Source: Pestalotiopsis fici W106-1
Lineage: Eukaryota > Ascomycota > Sordariomycetes > Amphisphaeriales > Sporocadaceae
Reading direction: 5' to 3'
NCBI RefSeq assembly: GCF_000516985.1
Contig: NW_006917094.1
Coordinates: forward strand, 2,046,001 to 2,110,000
Length of the DNA stretch: 64,000 nucleotides
This document shows, in pieces, positions 11,113 to 22,537 of this stretch. The first letter of the stretch is position 1. Every line of letters starts with the position of its first letter. The notes under the pieces were generated by a model. It saw nothing but the letters and a program-made list of their open reading frames with translations, was not told the origin of the DNA and ran no database searches. Position numbers and translations under genes: made by a program.

Positions 11113-11435
11113 TTATCTTTTGTAGTAGCTGATTTGGATATTCCGTATGATACCCCAACATGCTTTTGATTTCATTGCCATGTTTACAAACGTCCTGAAT
11201 GTCTTTGTAATGTGAGAGTTGTGAAAAAAATCGAAAGAGATAATACGAGAGGCAATTCACAAAAAGAAGGAGAAAATTCGTTCGGTTGACGGTGCTAAGC
11301 TCCGTAGTTGTGTACCCTGCCTTCCCTATACTCTAGAACATGTTCTCAGTAGAACACAATCTTTGAATATTCTCAAGCGAAGATAGAATAAGAACCGTCG
11401 ACGCCCACGGAGCTACGTCATTTGACATGAATAGT
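11113..11435. other. Convergent intergenic spacer
   Basis: A 323-bp spacer between the stop codons of the SNF2 gene and the ankyrin gene. It is AT-rich, as expected for two facing 3' ends, and nothing else is visible. Confidence 0.6.
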
Positions 11436-14400
11436 CTATGTCCGCCCTGACTGTGAAGACTCGGCCACAATCTCGTCCATTTGCTTTATCAATGCCTCAA
11501 TTCGTTCCGATCGCGTTGGTCTGGGTGGATACGAGTATTCATCTTCGGACTCACTAATCGAATCGTCAACCGAATCGTCAACTGAGTCGTCCTCCCAGGT
11601 GACGCCGACCTGTTCCGCCGCCAATACTTGTTCTGCGCTCATCTTGGCTGCTCGCAAATCTTCCAAGACATGTTCCATTCGAGGGGCCCAATAGCGGATC
11701 AAGAACTGTTGAAGGCTATTGCCAGAAGATTGAAGCTCGTCGACAAACTCTTCTACCAAATCATCCAGAAGGCCTAACAATTCGTGATCCTCTTCTTGGA
11801 TTTCATCAATCTCGTTCTCGCATACAGGAACGTCCTTCCACTTCCACGGTATGTCCTCGTTATCAGATTTGACCAATTTGTGGCAGCATGTATGTCTGAG
11901 TTCAAGAGCTTCGAAAGTGAAGACCTTTAGAGCGGACAAGGAAACATGATCCCACTTGACAAAGTCGACTTCCAGTAGCTGCAAATAGGTTGACAAGTTA
12001 TGGGTACTTTGCCAAAAGTCCGTTGTCCCATTTTCATCATTTTCAGATTCCCATGCCGACTCTGAGCCGATGGTTTCCCACTCCGAGGATGTATCATTCT
12101 CTGTGTTGATGCCATTAATACGTTCCGGGTCCGGATAGCCTTGGCAGACCGACTCGTCGTCTGTGTCGTCCTTGTAGCTATCGGATACAGACTCGGCCCT
12201 GGATGACGAGACTTCCTTTACTCCTTCGGAAGAGCTTTCATAACCTTCACAATCGTTGTAGTAATGTATGTGCACTACATCCTTGTCCCTAAAGAACCAT
12301 TGCCACAAATTTCGGAAGAATATGGTTGTAGTGCTGCAACCAGCCCCAACACAGCCACAGCGGCACTTGTCAAATAGTCCTAGAGGAGCAATCCAGCGAA
12401 GAGCCTCAGCGATGTGATCTATTGCAGACTTCCTGTACCGATTGATTGATTTTAGGCACAGGAAATTAGCTGTCAATGTTGCACCCCACACGTCCCAAGA
12501 CTCTGTGATGACCTGCGATATGTTGGCCCCGTGGTGAATGAACCAAACAAGCAGCTCAAGAGACTCTTCGTCTTCATCCCTCACGAGAGACTCACTAGAA
12601 GTCACTAAGATTTGTAGGGGACTGTTTCCATACTCGTCTTCATGATCCACATCTTTGAAGCCGCTGTCGAAAAGCAAGTCGGCAAAGGAGGAGATGCCTA
12701 TGTTAAAATGGCGGCGGATATTTCCAACAAGATCATGATAGATGCAATCTCCACTTGTTCTGGATAAAATATCGACAAGACCCTCGTACTCTTGGGTTAT
12801 TCTGAGATCTGATTCGAGAAGTCTTTCCACGACTCGTTTCATATGGCCATCCACAATTCGCGAATCGTCCAGTTGTAAGTGTTGGTACTCATATGGACTG
12901 AGATAGTCGAGAGCGGCTGTACGAAGCCCTTCTCTGAAGTGCTTAAAATTCGAAATCATCTTCATTCTGACCGCTTGAGAAGCTCGGATTAGCAGCTGGC
13001 ATGGAGAAATGATCGTCTTGGGGGACAGCTGCCAACCACGGGATTGCAACATATCGAAAGGGACTGAACATGGACAGTCTGTACATAGCACAGACGCACG
13101 GCCATAGAGACAAAGCCGCGACGAGTCTATAGCCGCGACCTCTAATGCGTATTTCCCACGCGCATCTCTGGTATCAAATCGTGTCGATCCGTCCTCGGCA
13201 GCTTCAAGAAGAACCTCCAACAGCTCATGGTTGGGGCTAAGTGCGGCAAGATGGAACGGTGTCTGAAGCGCATGGCTTGTTTCTTCCAAGGTGGAAACAT
13301 CCGTATCCAGAATGGTTTGTACGCGATCTTTGTTGCCACTTATGATTGATGTGCTCAATGGACCCAAGCCATATACTGGAAAACTTTTGTTACTTTGGGT
13401 TCTTCACAGGCTGATGATTGTAATAAGGCTGGTTCAACCACATACCCTCTCGCCAAACAGGAGACCCAAGGATATAATGGATCTCATTGCTGCCAAGGTC
13501 ATATGGGCCTATCATGGTCTCATATGGCCGTAGGCTATCACGCACTCGTATCGCAAGCTCGTCGTCGTATGAGCATAGCAGAGTCGCGACTTCCCCTAAT
13601 GGGAACATATCTACCAAGTTGTAGCCGGTCGTGTAGTCTAGCGGGGATCTACCAACTCGAGCTATTAGCGCCGTTCCTACTTCATCTGGCTACGCGTTTG
13701 AAATACCGATGCAACATACTGTCCATAGTAATCGAACAAGATGCTACTTGGCGACCATCCTGCCACAAGACGCCTCGTTGAGGACAATGCGGTCATTAAG
13801 ATTCGGGCAGAAATTTCCGATTTAGTTCTCGCAAGGACTGCAAATAGAAGCTAGGGGATGTCAGCAACGATATAGAAACAACAGCACACGGGAAGTAATT
13901 TGGAGTCATATCCAAGGTGTCCAATTACCTACATCTATCCATTTGTGAAGCACCGACTCCCCGCGAAAGTTGACATCGTAAGGCGAGCATTCTTTGGTTC
14001 GATAAAGTTTCAAAATTGCGTTCATCGAACGGTCCAATATATATTCGAACTCGATATCTGAACAGTCAATATAGAAGTAGCTTTCCCGCATAAGGTCAAT
14101 GAGCCGGAAGGCTGGAGATCTTGTCTCGTCTACCATTGGCCGCAAGGTTATGTTTGGGCTGATGCTCAAACCACCAGCCCCTGATGTCCATGAAAGGGAC
14201 AGCTCCAGCGACACAGACAAGAGTTTTCGGAAGCCTGTATAGGACAAGGTTCTCTCATGAGTAGTAGATTTGGAATTGTATGCCCAAAAGTCACAGTCGG
14301 GTAGATGCTGAGGTTGTGTTTTTGTTTTTCTGACCATGTAAAAGTCGCCAAACTTCTCGACCTGGTGCTGTGTGCCTGGTTTCAAGTAGCAAGAACAGCT

Positions 14401-15508
14401 TCTGTGGGCAGTGAAAATCGAAGCTTCACGTTGCCGCCGAGTGATGGAAACCATTCGATCAACATCATGTGCGTCTCTGAGCTCGCTAGGCTTTGAGAGT
14501 AGTCTCCCCAAGATGAGCTGCGGCTGGCTCAAATTCGTAGGGGCACTACTGCCGTGTGTCAGTTCAGCAAACTTCTTTTCCATGACTGCTTCTACGGCCA
14601 TCGCAATCGTGGTCGGTTGCACAATCGATTTTGATACAACGTCCTGCAGTTGACGTATATCTTGGCTTTGCTGCAAGACTGCACCATGAACTTGACCTGT
14701 TGACATTTGAACTGTACTCATGGCTCTGCCCACGTCATCGGAGAGGTGGCTCATGCTGGTATGCACGGTGTGGAAGTTTCTCTCAAGATTCTCATTGTTG
14801 TTTCTTCCCTCTGTCGTGAGCAAGTTGAGTCTACCCTCCATTGATCCTATCGAGGCTTGTGTGGGAGCAAGGGAGAGAGCCATGGAGTTCATTGATGTTT
14901 CCAAGGTTCCAATGCCAGACTGAAGATTCGTCACTAGCAATTGAGAATTGTCCACAGTTGCACGAATGTCGGAAATAGCTGTGTGGAACAGAGCGGTAGC
15001 CGTCCTTTGCTCATTTCGTATCAGCCGTAATACCTTGAGTGTTATGAAACATGAAGAGAACTCACAGCTCAACTACCTGTAGACTCGTCTGTAAGGCATT
15101 GTTGGCAGATTCAAGCTTCTTCTGCAGCTTGTTTAGAGTCGGTCTGTGAAATGGAAACGTGAGTTTCCTTTTCTGTTCTTTCAGCGTGGCTAGAACATCC
15201 TTGGGCTGACTATCGGTATTTTGAAGCGAGCCCAAGAAGAGTTTCAGGGCCCATAGTTCTTCTTCCACTGTTTTGAGCGATGGCAGCAGAGGCGATTCAT
15301 GAATTGACAATATTGCATCGATTCGAGGAGCCGCCACCTGTAGAGCGTTGACAATGGCTTGTAGGGTGTTTGCTTGTTTTAAGATGGCAGATAATTCGGT
15401 CTTGCGATCTTTGACGCCTTCAACATAGGAGGCGACGCCTTCATAGACTTGCAGCCCGAGGGACACGATGCCCGCGGCCGACGCTGCAAGCCCGAAAGCC
15501 TCCGCCAT
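11436..15508 (-). CDS. HeLo-like N-domain/ankyrin protein, NLR-like without an NTPase
   Basis: I reconstruct five exons: 15508-15066, 15004-13929, 13837-13720, 13648-13446 and 13375-11436, with introns of 61, 91, 71 and 70 bp, giving 1259 aa. All phases fit. Introns 2 to 4 have good donors, and introns 2 and 3 have clear branch sites (GCTGAC, GCTAAT). Exon 1 (MAEAFGLAASAAGIVSLGLQV) is the Helo_like_N domain (PF17111) found at the front of fungal STAND proteins. Residues 150-260 are Ser/Thr-rich and helical, probably coiled coil. Residues 310-500 form a domain that I do not recognise. Ankyrin-type units appear from about 540 (DYYGQSPLDYTT, TPFHLAALSPNHELLEVLLEA, GNSPLQILV...FIHHGANI). The last 250 residues are very acidic. 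No P-loop is visible. Related fungal proteins are linked to allorecognition and programmed cell death; a role here is inference. Confidence 0.8.
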
Positions 15509-16035
15509 TTCGATGGCGCTTCACTGGTAGAGAAATGTCAGGTCTGACCAAACATTGAGAACAGGAGATAATTGGAAAGAAAAGAAGATAATTGAAAAGA
15601 AAAGAAGTTTGTGGAATCAGAGCCTCGTCCTCGATCAGCAGACTCGGAAAGGAGGGGAATATGCAGACGACATAGCCACTATGCAGTGTAAAGCAATAGC
15701 ACCCCCTCATTGGACAACGATACCAATTCTTAGCCGCCGGGGACGTCGGTCATCAATTAGCGAGCCTCGTCACGATTGTCAGGAGAGCAGCGCGACCTTT
15801 TCTACACTTGAATACTGAGCTGTCGGGTCAAGTTGAGCCGCCGAAGGCACGCAATTGGACGACATTGTCCGTTACAGCCTGGCGGCCTCTGATGGCGGCT
15901 AGCCTTGAGGCCGCATCTTCTTTCATAGCAAACTAGTAAACTAAAAATAGTATTCGAAAGTAATCTCTATATATTTGACATAGACGGGGCGTTGGTGGAT
16001 CATTTGATTATGACCCAGCCTACACAGCTGACAGA
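15509..16035. other. Intergenic region upstream of the HeLo-like/ankyrin gene
   Basis: About 530 bp that hold the promoter of the minus-strand ankyrin gene and the 3' flank of the permease gene. There is an AG-rich stretch at about 15560-15610 and no coding signal. Confidence 0.5.
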
Positions 16036-17804
16036 CTACGATTCGGATGCATTCCTTTGGGCAATGTACTTCCGGATCTGGTAGAAACCAAGTCCCAGTG
16101 CCCAGACAACGATCAAAACCAGCGCCAATCTCGGAGCAAAGATGGCGCCACGGACAACGACAAAACCGCTCACAGCTGCAAATACCAGAGGTACCAACAG
16201 AAATGGTTTGTAGGGACGCTTCAGGTTCGGCTCACGGAAACGCAAGATAACCGCACCAAGTACAGTGAGGAAGAAGAAAGAGTACTCGCCTAGTCCGTTA
16301 AACGTGACAAGAGCTCTGAAATTGCCGAGCAAGATGTATAGTGCCGAGACGATAGTCGACAAAATGATGGCATTCAAGGGCGCATCAGACCCTGATTGCT
16401 CGTTTGAGTCAGTGTTGCCCTCAGCGTTCTCAGGGGCAGCTTCTCTGCGAGGCTGGAGGCCAACGTGGCCAACGATTGAGAGGAAGCGTGGCACCCAGTC
16501 CTTGTTAGCTGCGGCCACAGCCATGCGGCCTGCGACAAAGGAGTTGCCTAGTAGTGATCCTGCGACGACCAGACAAATGAGAACGGCAGCTACAACTCCG
16601 ACGACGGGACCTAACAGTCGCGTAATGGCGGTCTGAAATTGGAAGTCAGTGACTGTAGTCCGAACATATTCAAGTTGTACTTACCACTGCGACACTGTCC
16701 GTGGTGGAGACCACAGTCCACGGCAACAAGATGTAGTACCCGGCATTTGCAGCGAGGAAGCAGACTACTATCGCTGGAACAGCAGTGTTGATTGCCAATG
16801 GCAATTGGCGAGCGGGCTTGGACAGCTCAGCAGAAATGTAAATCGCCTTTCATTCACATTAGTTACGGGGATTGCGCGAGAAAGACCTCTGGATCTTACC
16901 TTGTCCCAGCCAGAATAAGCCCACAGTGCTCCATAGAGTGCGGCTGAGTAATGTCCGAGCAGCTCCCACTGGGATATCTTGGACCAGTCCGTCTCGCTGC
17001 CATCCGGATTGACGGTATTCCGGTATCCGAACCAAGACTTGTTGAACCAGTCACGTCCACCAATGTCACGATCCGGATCCGAGACTTGCAGTGCAACGAC
17101 AACGATACCAGCAATGACGACGCCGGCAATACTCAGAAATTTAGTAAAGACAAAGAAGTTGTTGAGCCTGGTGCTGGCCTTGGTGCTAATCGAGTTTGCA
17201 ACGTTCATGATCAGCAGGATCAGTATCGAGAGCAGCTTGTGTTCGACGGCATCGGCTTGGTCTGTCACGCCCAGGGCTGAGAATATGCTTTCGACGAAAA
17301 CAATGCTCAGAATGGCTAGAGTTGCGGGCATGACGGCAACAATCCAGGTCCAAGCCGCCAAGAAGCCGAATATGTCGCCGAAAATGTACTGTAGATAAGG
17401 CTGAACACCACCTACAGGTTTCATCAGTATTGACCTCTGACTATAGAGTACAAAAGCTCAGATTGTGCATGTAGCATACCTTCACCGGGAATGGCCGTGC
17501 CCAACTCGGCCATGGTGCTCGCGCCCGTCCAAGCCAGCACGCCACCGACGAGCCATATAATAAGCGCAACGCCCGGCGATGGCACGTTGGTATCAATAGA
17601 ACCGGGAGAGGTAAAGATGCCACTGCCAATCACAATGCTGATGACAATGGCAAAGGCCTCCTTGGCGCCGAGATTGCGCGAGAATGTGCCCGCCGCCTCC
17701 ACATCGGCTACGGGCTCGGCATCACCATCAGTCTGTTGGCGAGACTCGGCATTCCGGAGCAGAGGCTCTTGCTCCCCGTTCTCACGGTTCTCCGAAGGTG
17801 ACAT
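16036..17804 (-). CDS. Amino-acid permease, LAT/MUP1-like (APC superfamily)
   Basis: Four exons: 17804-17480, 17411-16900, 16846-16685 and 16632-16036, with introns of 68, 53, 52 and 52 bp where applicable, encoding 531 aa. After a hydrophilic N-terminus of about 50 residues comes the first helix with the APC signature AIVISIVIGSGIFTSPG. It is followed by LIIWLVGGVLAWTGASTMAELGTAIPGEGG and about ten more hydrophobic segments. GALWAYSGWDK (end of exon 2) and LSKPARQLPLAI (exon 3) are the usual motifs of the L-type amino-acid transporter group that includes yeast MUP1. It should move neutral amino acids, perhaps methionine, across the plasma membrane by a proton- or exchange-coupled mechanism. 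The substrate cannot be told from sequence. Splicing rejoins the conserved motif PGEGGVQPYL, which supports the model. Confidence 0.85.
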
Positions 17805-18623
17805 TTCGTCGGTGCAGTCGGTTTATCAATGGGGTTTATCGTGGCAAGTGGATGAACAGAAGGGCACGTCGACGGAGCTGGCGAGGTTGGTGGTTACGCA
17901 GCGGGTGGATCGCGTCATTGGCACGGGCCCAACGTAACCGCTTTTAGGCTCAACCTGAATTTCGAACATTGTTATTCTCTAATCGCAAATCAAATCTCAA
18001 TCGTGAGCAATCAGGACGATAGAAAGATGAGATTCCTCAGAAGAAGAAAGCAAGCATAATCGCATATTGTATTCAAGTGGTTTCATATTCGTCATTTAGT
18101 TCTGCCGAATGAAATGGTCAGAGGATAAGCTTCAAATGTTGCTTATTCCTGGCGGGGTATGTTATAAACATCTATTGCGCGAACGATGCTATGAAATCTC
18201 ATGATACATACAATTTCACATGATATTTAGTTTGCAAAGACTCATAGGCAGGCCTGGAAAACAAATCATTTCGTCTCTCATTTATCGGATAGAAGGAAGT
18301 TTGGTTCAGCTTGCGTGAGTTGGTTTACATTGAACCTTGATGGTTGGATGTTCCTGGCACAAATCAAGCGCTGTATTTTAGTGGTGACTCCTCTAAGTTC
18401 TCCCCGCAATCCGTGAGTGACACTGGACAAGGGTCACCTTGTTTGTCTGTTTGTTGCATCTCCTGCGCCATGAAGCAATGGTCGTCACTATTTAAACAAT
18501 TGATGTTCTTTTCTATCGTCTTGGCAAAATTACCCATTTTCCACACTTGATTTCAGTCTGAACTCATTTCAACCTATTCGCAACCTCCAGGACACACAAA
18601 TACACAAGACACAAGTAAATATC
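17805..18623. other. Intergenic region, divergent promoters of the permease and a small gene
   Basis: About 820 bp between two divergent genes. No open frame with coding character is visible. The sequence from 18540 to 18623 is rich in CA/CAC, like a fungal 5' UTR leading to the ATG at 18624. Confidence 0.5.
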
Positions 18624-18962
18624 ATGTCCATCATACGCCTGATCATGACTGACACGAGTATAGAACTAATAGCCCGAAAGCTAGGTATTCCCATAATGCC
18701 TCAGAACAGCTCCAGCAACAACCAGCAAGGCGGCTCGCAGCAGAGCGGGAGCGGTCAGTCCTCCAACACTTCCAGCGACTACCGCGTCGCAAAGGATGCC
18801 GGCTTCGACAGCACCTACGACTTCATGCTGTCGCACGGTCTGCACGTGTCTGACCCTGATCAGATGGCCGAGGGCAAGGCCATCCTTCAGGGTTATCGAG
18901 ATGCCGATGCCAGGGAGCAGGCATCCAAGGGCTCTTCCTCTTCTTCGGGAAACCGAAGATAA
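18624..18962 (+). CDS. Small conserved fungal protein of unknown function
   Basis: 112 aa, or 88 aa if the in-frame ATG at 18696 (MPQNSSSNNQQ) is the true start. The first part is a Ser/Gln/Gly-rich linker. The second part carries GFDSTYDFMLSHGL, then DPDQMAEGKAILQGYRDADA, which I believe to be a motif found in short uncharacterised proteins across Pezizomycotina. There is no signal peptide or membrane segment, so it is probably soluble and intracellular. I cannot assign a function. The low-complexity half and helical half would suit a small adaptor or regulator, but that is speculation. Confidence 0.7.
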   Translation: MSIIRLIMTDTSIELIARKLGIPIMPQNSSSNNQQGGSQQSGSGQSSNTSSDYRVAKDAGFDSTYDFMLSHGLHVSDPDQMAEGKAILQGYRDADAREQASKGSSSSSGNRR

Positions 18963-19327
18963 GACTCTCGGGAATTGACGATAACACGGAAATGATCAAG
19001 TGACGGGAGTTTCGGAATGACCAAGGAGGAAATGGTACGAATGTTCATGATTCGACAGTGAAAGGGGGGGGAATACTTTCGTAGTATTACAGCATGAGAA
19101 CTTGTTTGAAGACGATTCGCACGGAAGCTAGAGCAGTTGAAATGACAATGGGCTTAGCATGAGTCTAATCATGTGCTTATCTATAAGCATAAATCCATGG
19201 TAGGCGTGGTTTACCTTCTTCGTAGAAAGACCTCATCGAGCCAAGTTCCGTGCCGTTGAAGTACAAGCTCAGCTGAATAGTAGTTTGCGGTTCTGGAGCT
19301 TTAATCTAACCATGCAAGCTATGACTC
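18963..19327. other. Convergent intergenic spacer
   Basis: 365 bp between the 3' ends of the small conserved gene and the alpha/beta hydrolase gene. A run of G (about 19061-19069) is the only notable detail. Confidence 0.5.
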
Positions 19328-20425
19328 TCACTTTTTCAAGTCCAACAAGTAATTCACAACCAAGCTATATGCCTCGTCCCTGACCTTGGCATCATGAGAC
19401 TCATCGTCCTTTGTCTTGTCCCACCCGTGCCTCACGCCGTCATAACGCTTCAGCTGCACATTTTTGCCCACGTCCTGGAGTTTCGTCGCCAGCGCCTCGG
19501 CCTCGGGCGCCAGTCTATCTTTTTCGGCCGTGATGATGAGCAGATTGTCAGGGAAATGTTCCGGATCGGCCTCGAGAACAGAAGCCCGGGGGTCGGACGG
19601 GTTTGCTCCAGGCGGCAGATAGGCGGAGCTAAAAGTGCTCATAAAGAACTTTAGTAGCGGCGGGATGGGAGGCAGAGCGCCGTTGAGCAACTTCTTCTCG
19701 GCTGGGTGCACCAGCATGCTAGTGGGAGGATAAAACGCCACGAGACCACGGATGGCATTGTTGGAAATCTTTGCCTGCTTCTCCAGGTCCGAAGCTGCGG
19801 CTAGGGCGAGATTCCCTCCAGAGCTGAATCCAGAGAGAACAATGTTTTTTACATTGTACACATCTGGATGCTGGAGAACGTATAACACGAGATCTTCTGC
19901 GTCTTCGACGCCGCAAGGGAAGGGGTACTCGGGCGCTAAAGCGTAGTTCGCGTCAAGGACGGTATACCCTGCCTCGTCGGCAACACGTCGACAGAAGGGC
20001 TCATCTGCGCCATGCCCATCAAAAACAAAGGCGCCTCCATTCCAATTGAGTAGTACCGGACTGGGCTTGCTGGCGGGTTTTGGTTGGTCTTGGTTGTGTC
20101 AGCGCTTGAATGGGTGCCAACTTATCGAGCGCGACTACTTACAAACATTGACCGTTATCCTGCGCTTTTCGTCGCGGGAAGGGATCGTGAACGAGTCATC
20201 GGGGCTAGGCGGTGTGGGCTTCTCGTCATCGGTATACCGGAGGTATGAAATGATTGCCTTGAGGCGAAAATACTCTAGATACGAGTGCGCCATGACTCTA
20301 TCTAATGCAGTCGCCCACAATTCTTTGGGACGACGATCTCGAGTTGTATACAATGGTAAGCTCTTGGCGGGAAACCTTGGCGGAAGTGGCCGATAATCAG
20401 GACCAGCTGAAGAGGCGCAGCACAA
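19328..20425 (-). CDS. Alpha/beta hydrolase, HSL/esterase-lipase type
   Basis: Two exons, 20425-20143 and 20088-19328, are split by a 54-bp intron (GTAAGT...CCAAG) and encode 347 aa. The junction gives ITVNVYQPKPASKPSPVLLNWNGG, the expected run from the first beta strand into the oxyanion-hole region, with NWNGGAFV in place of the usual HGGG. DANYALAPEYPFP follows. The nucleophile elbow is GFSSG near residue 200, the acid is in ITAEKDRLAPEAE, and the base is in GVRHGWDKT. The fold and motif order match the hormone-sensitive lipase/carboxylesterase group, which hydrolyses short- to medium-chain esters. No signal peptide is clear. A start at MAHSYLEYF, 44 residues in, is an alternative. Confidence 0.85.
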
Positions 20426-21056
20426 AGATGCCTGAAATTACCACGTGATATGTATTAGCCATATATGTGCTATATATCGGCTAGGAATATTCTATAAGCA
20501 CCAATATGTCTTCTAGCATTCAAAAATACGTATAAATCAGTGGTTCGAAGCAGTCAAGTTGAGAATCACAGAAGACTTGGTATTGACTATGATTATATTG
20601 AACTTGCCCCGCAATCGATCTTGGGTGTGGAGCTATTTCATATCAATGGCTCGTTGACGAGCTCTCGTACTCTCTGGTACAAGGAGCGACGATCGATTGC
20701 TCATCTAGATAATGTACATTAGACGGTATCATTTTGTTAATTAGTCCGTATATGCATAAGTTATCAATACCCAAATGATGACTTTGCTCCAGAGACTTTT
20801 CCATTTTTCCAAGTCCAACCAACTCCATGCGTGGTCTGCTACATACTTTTGACGAATCTGACGCTCATGCGGAAGCAGAATCTCCGGGAACCAAGTCCTC
20901 CTCGTGTGTGTAAGAGTTCCCTATTCCCGAAATTTGTTACAGTAAAGAAATGCCTGCCAGCTTGAACGGTTTCAGATGAAGAAAAAAGAAAAACAAGACA
21001 TCCCTTACAAGAAAACCTCGTATAAATAAAGGCGATCACATCGGCACGCCTCTCCG
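20426..21056. other. Intergenic region upstream of the hydrolase
   Basis: About 630 bp, AT-rich, with TATA-like words near 20460-20480. No coding signal was seen. It holds the promoter of the hydrolase and the 3' flank of the small secreted-protein gene. Confidence 0.45.
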
Positions 21057-21560
21057 TTATAGTTCTTCTTCCGACTCGGGCCGACAACGATCCCCAATCT
21101 CCAAGAACAATCCCGCATCCTCATCCTGTTCAAAAGAGACCCAGTTGGCCTCGGTGGCCGAGTCAGCAATCTCGAGCTGATAGTCCATGACCCCATCACA
21201 CTCAAACGTGCCCACGACCGTGACCGTCGGGACATTGGGCGCGCTCACAAAGCGCAGCACACCCACCACGGCCCCGTCGTGCTCGCCGCTCGCCGCCACC
21301 ACATTGACCAAGTCGTCGCCCGACGACGAGATGGGGTACCCCGCCGGGAACTTGGCCACCAGCGTGCAAGGGCCCCGGAGCTCGCCGCGCGGCACGTCAA
21401 AGTAGAGGACCGGCGAGAAGACGATGGTGACGTTGAGGTCCATTTGGATCACCGACGGTGCCCGCTCATAGCACGAGCGCCGCTGCTTGCCGCTGCTGAC
21501 CATGGCCGCGGCGGTAGCCGTCGCTGTCAAGGCATTGGCTAGGATAAAATCGAGCCGCAT
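21057..21560 (-). CDS. Small secreted four-cysteine protein, function unknown
   Basis: An intronless frame of 167 aa. Residues 1-20 form a signal peptide (MRLDFILANALTATATAAAM), followed by a basic KQRR site that could be a kexin cleavage point. The mature part has four cysteines (SCYER, GPCTL, FECDG, DRCRP), enough for two disulfides, and alternating hydrophobic residues that suggest a beta sandwich. The C-terminus is acidic. The third codon positions are very GC-rich, as in the genes around it, which supports real coding. I do not recognise the family. The size, secretion and cysteines also fit an effector-like or cell-wall protein, but nothing shows this directly. A (TTTC)n tract lies just upstream of the ATG. 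Confidence 0.65.
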   Translation of the reverse strand: MRLDFILANALTATATAAAMVSSGKQRRSCYERAPSVIQMDLNVTIVFSPVLYFDVPRGELRGPCTLVAKFPAGYPISSSGDDLVNVVAASGEHDGAVVGVLRFVSAPNVPTVTVVGTFECDGVMDYQLEIADSATEANWVSFEQDEDAGLFLEIGDRCRPESEEEL

Positions 21561-22537
21561 CTTTTCTTTCTTTCTTTCTTTCCTAATAAGCTGTTTTGAT
21601 ATATCGCTAGAGACGAATATGCCTTGATGTAGATGTGGATATTGGTGTCGAGCTTCTTCGGACGACCTCCCAGTAGATAGTATACGATTGATAAACAGGG
21701 GCCAAGGGTGACAAGAGACTATGAGGTTCCGATATCCATGGTGATGGAACGTGAGGAGTACACAGTCTGGCTAGAAGAGCTGCCGTTTCAATTGCTCCAA
21801 TAAATATCCTTCTCCAGACGTCATGGCATGGCTGACAACTCAGATCGCATAGTCTCGATAAGCTGTAGTGTTCACGCATAGTAAAAGGCTAAGCTCAGCG
21901 ACATGTGCTCTGCCTTGCAATTAACGAGCTAACGGTGATTGCCGAGCACCAAGGACGAACTACTCCAACAGGTCTGCATTTCCTATGGGCTCCCGAGCTG
22001 AAGGTTTCGGGGTAAGTTTCGATGAGTAACGTAAATCCAGTGCTGGAAACGTCTCGGTGAGCCAGGCCTCTTGTATGGGTACGAAACTAGGCCGGAGCAT
22101 GTGGTCTCAGTCGGCAAGCAATATAATAGCTTCTCCTCCTACCACACTGCAATGTGAAGTCAAACCGGTGTAGGTAGGTAACAATAGCGATTGCATTTTG
22201 GAACACTGGACAGACAGACACTTCTCAACGAGTTCTTTCCCCTCGAGGTATATATAACCACTTTTATAACCATTATTCTGTCTATACGTATGAGCTAAGG
22301 CTGCAAGGCCCCGCGTAAATCCGTTTGGGGGTATATTCTAGCTGGAGGTGTCGTTGAATTAAAATTGGCTGTATGATACAATCCGATTATAAACAAAAGA
22401 AAATTTCATTCTAGGACTCTAACATGCTCCCTGCAGTTGGACCCACATCGTCGTCGATTCGGGGTAACATGACAAGCATCGTGACCTCGTTTCAATATGA
22501 AATTCGTTGTGGCGTAGCCTCAAGACCTCAAAAGTTC
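21561..22537. other. Intergenic region with (TTTC)n promoter tract
   Basis: About 980 bp between the secreted-protein gene and the 3' end of the kinesin gene. On the minus strand the first 25 bp upstream of the ATG are a GAAA repeat. Nothing else is supported. Confidence 0.45.

Noticed and set aside
13649..13837. Apparent in-frame TAG stops (RIP-like CAG to TAG) in the ankyrin gene
   Set aside because: One reading frame through this segment looks coding but has two TAG codons. A better model has a 71-bp intron (GTATGT...GCTAAT...GGTAG, 13719-13649) and a different frame for exon 3. It gives DYYGQSPLDYTT and an intact protein, so no pseudogene is needed.
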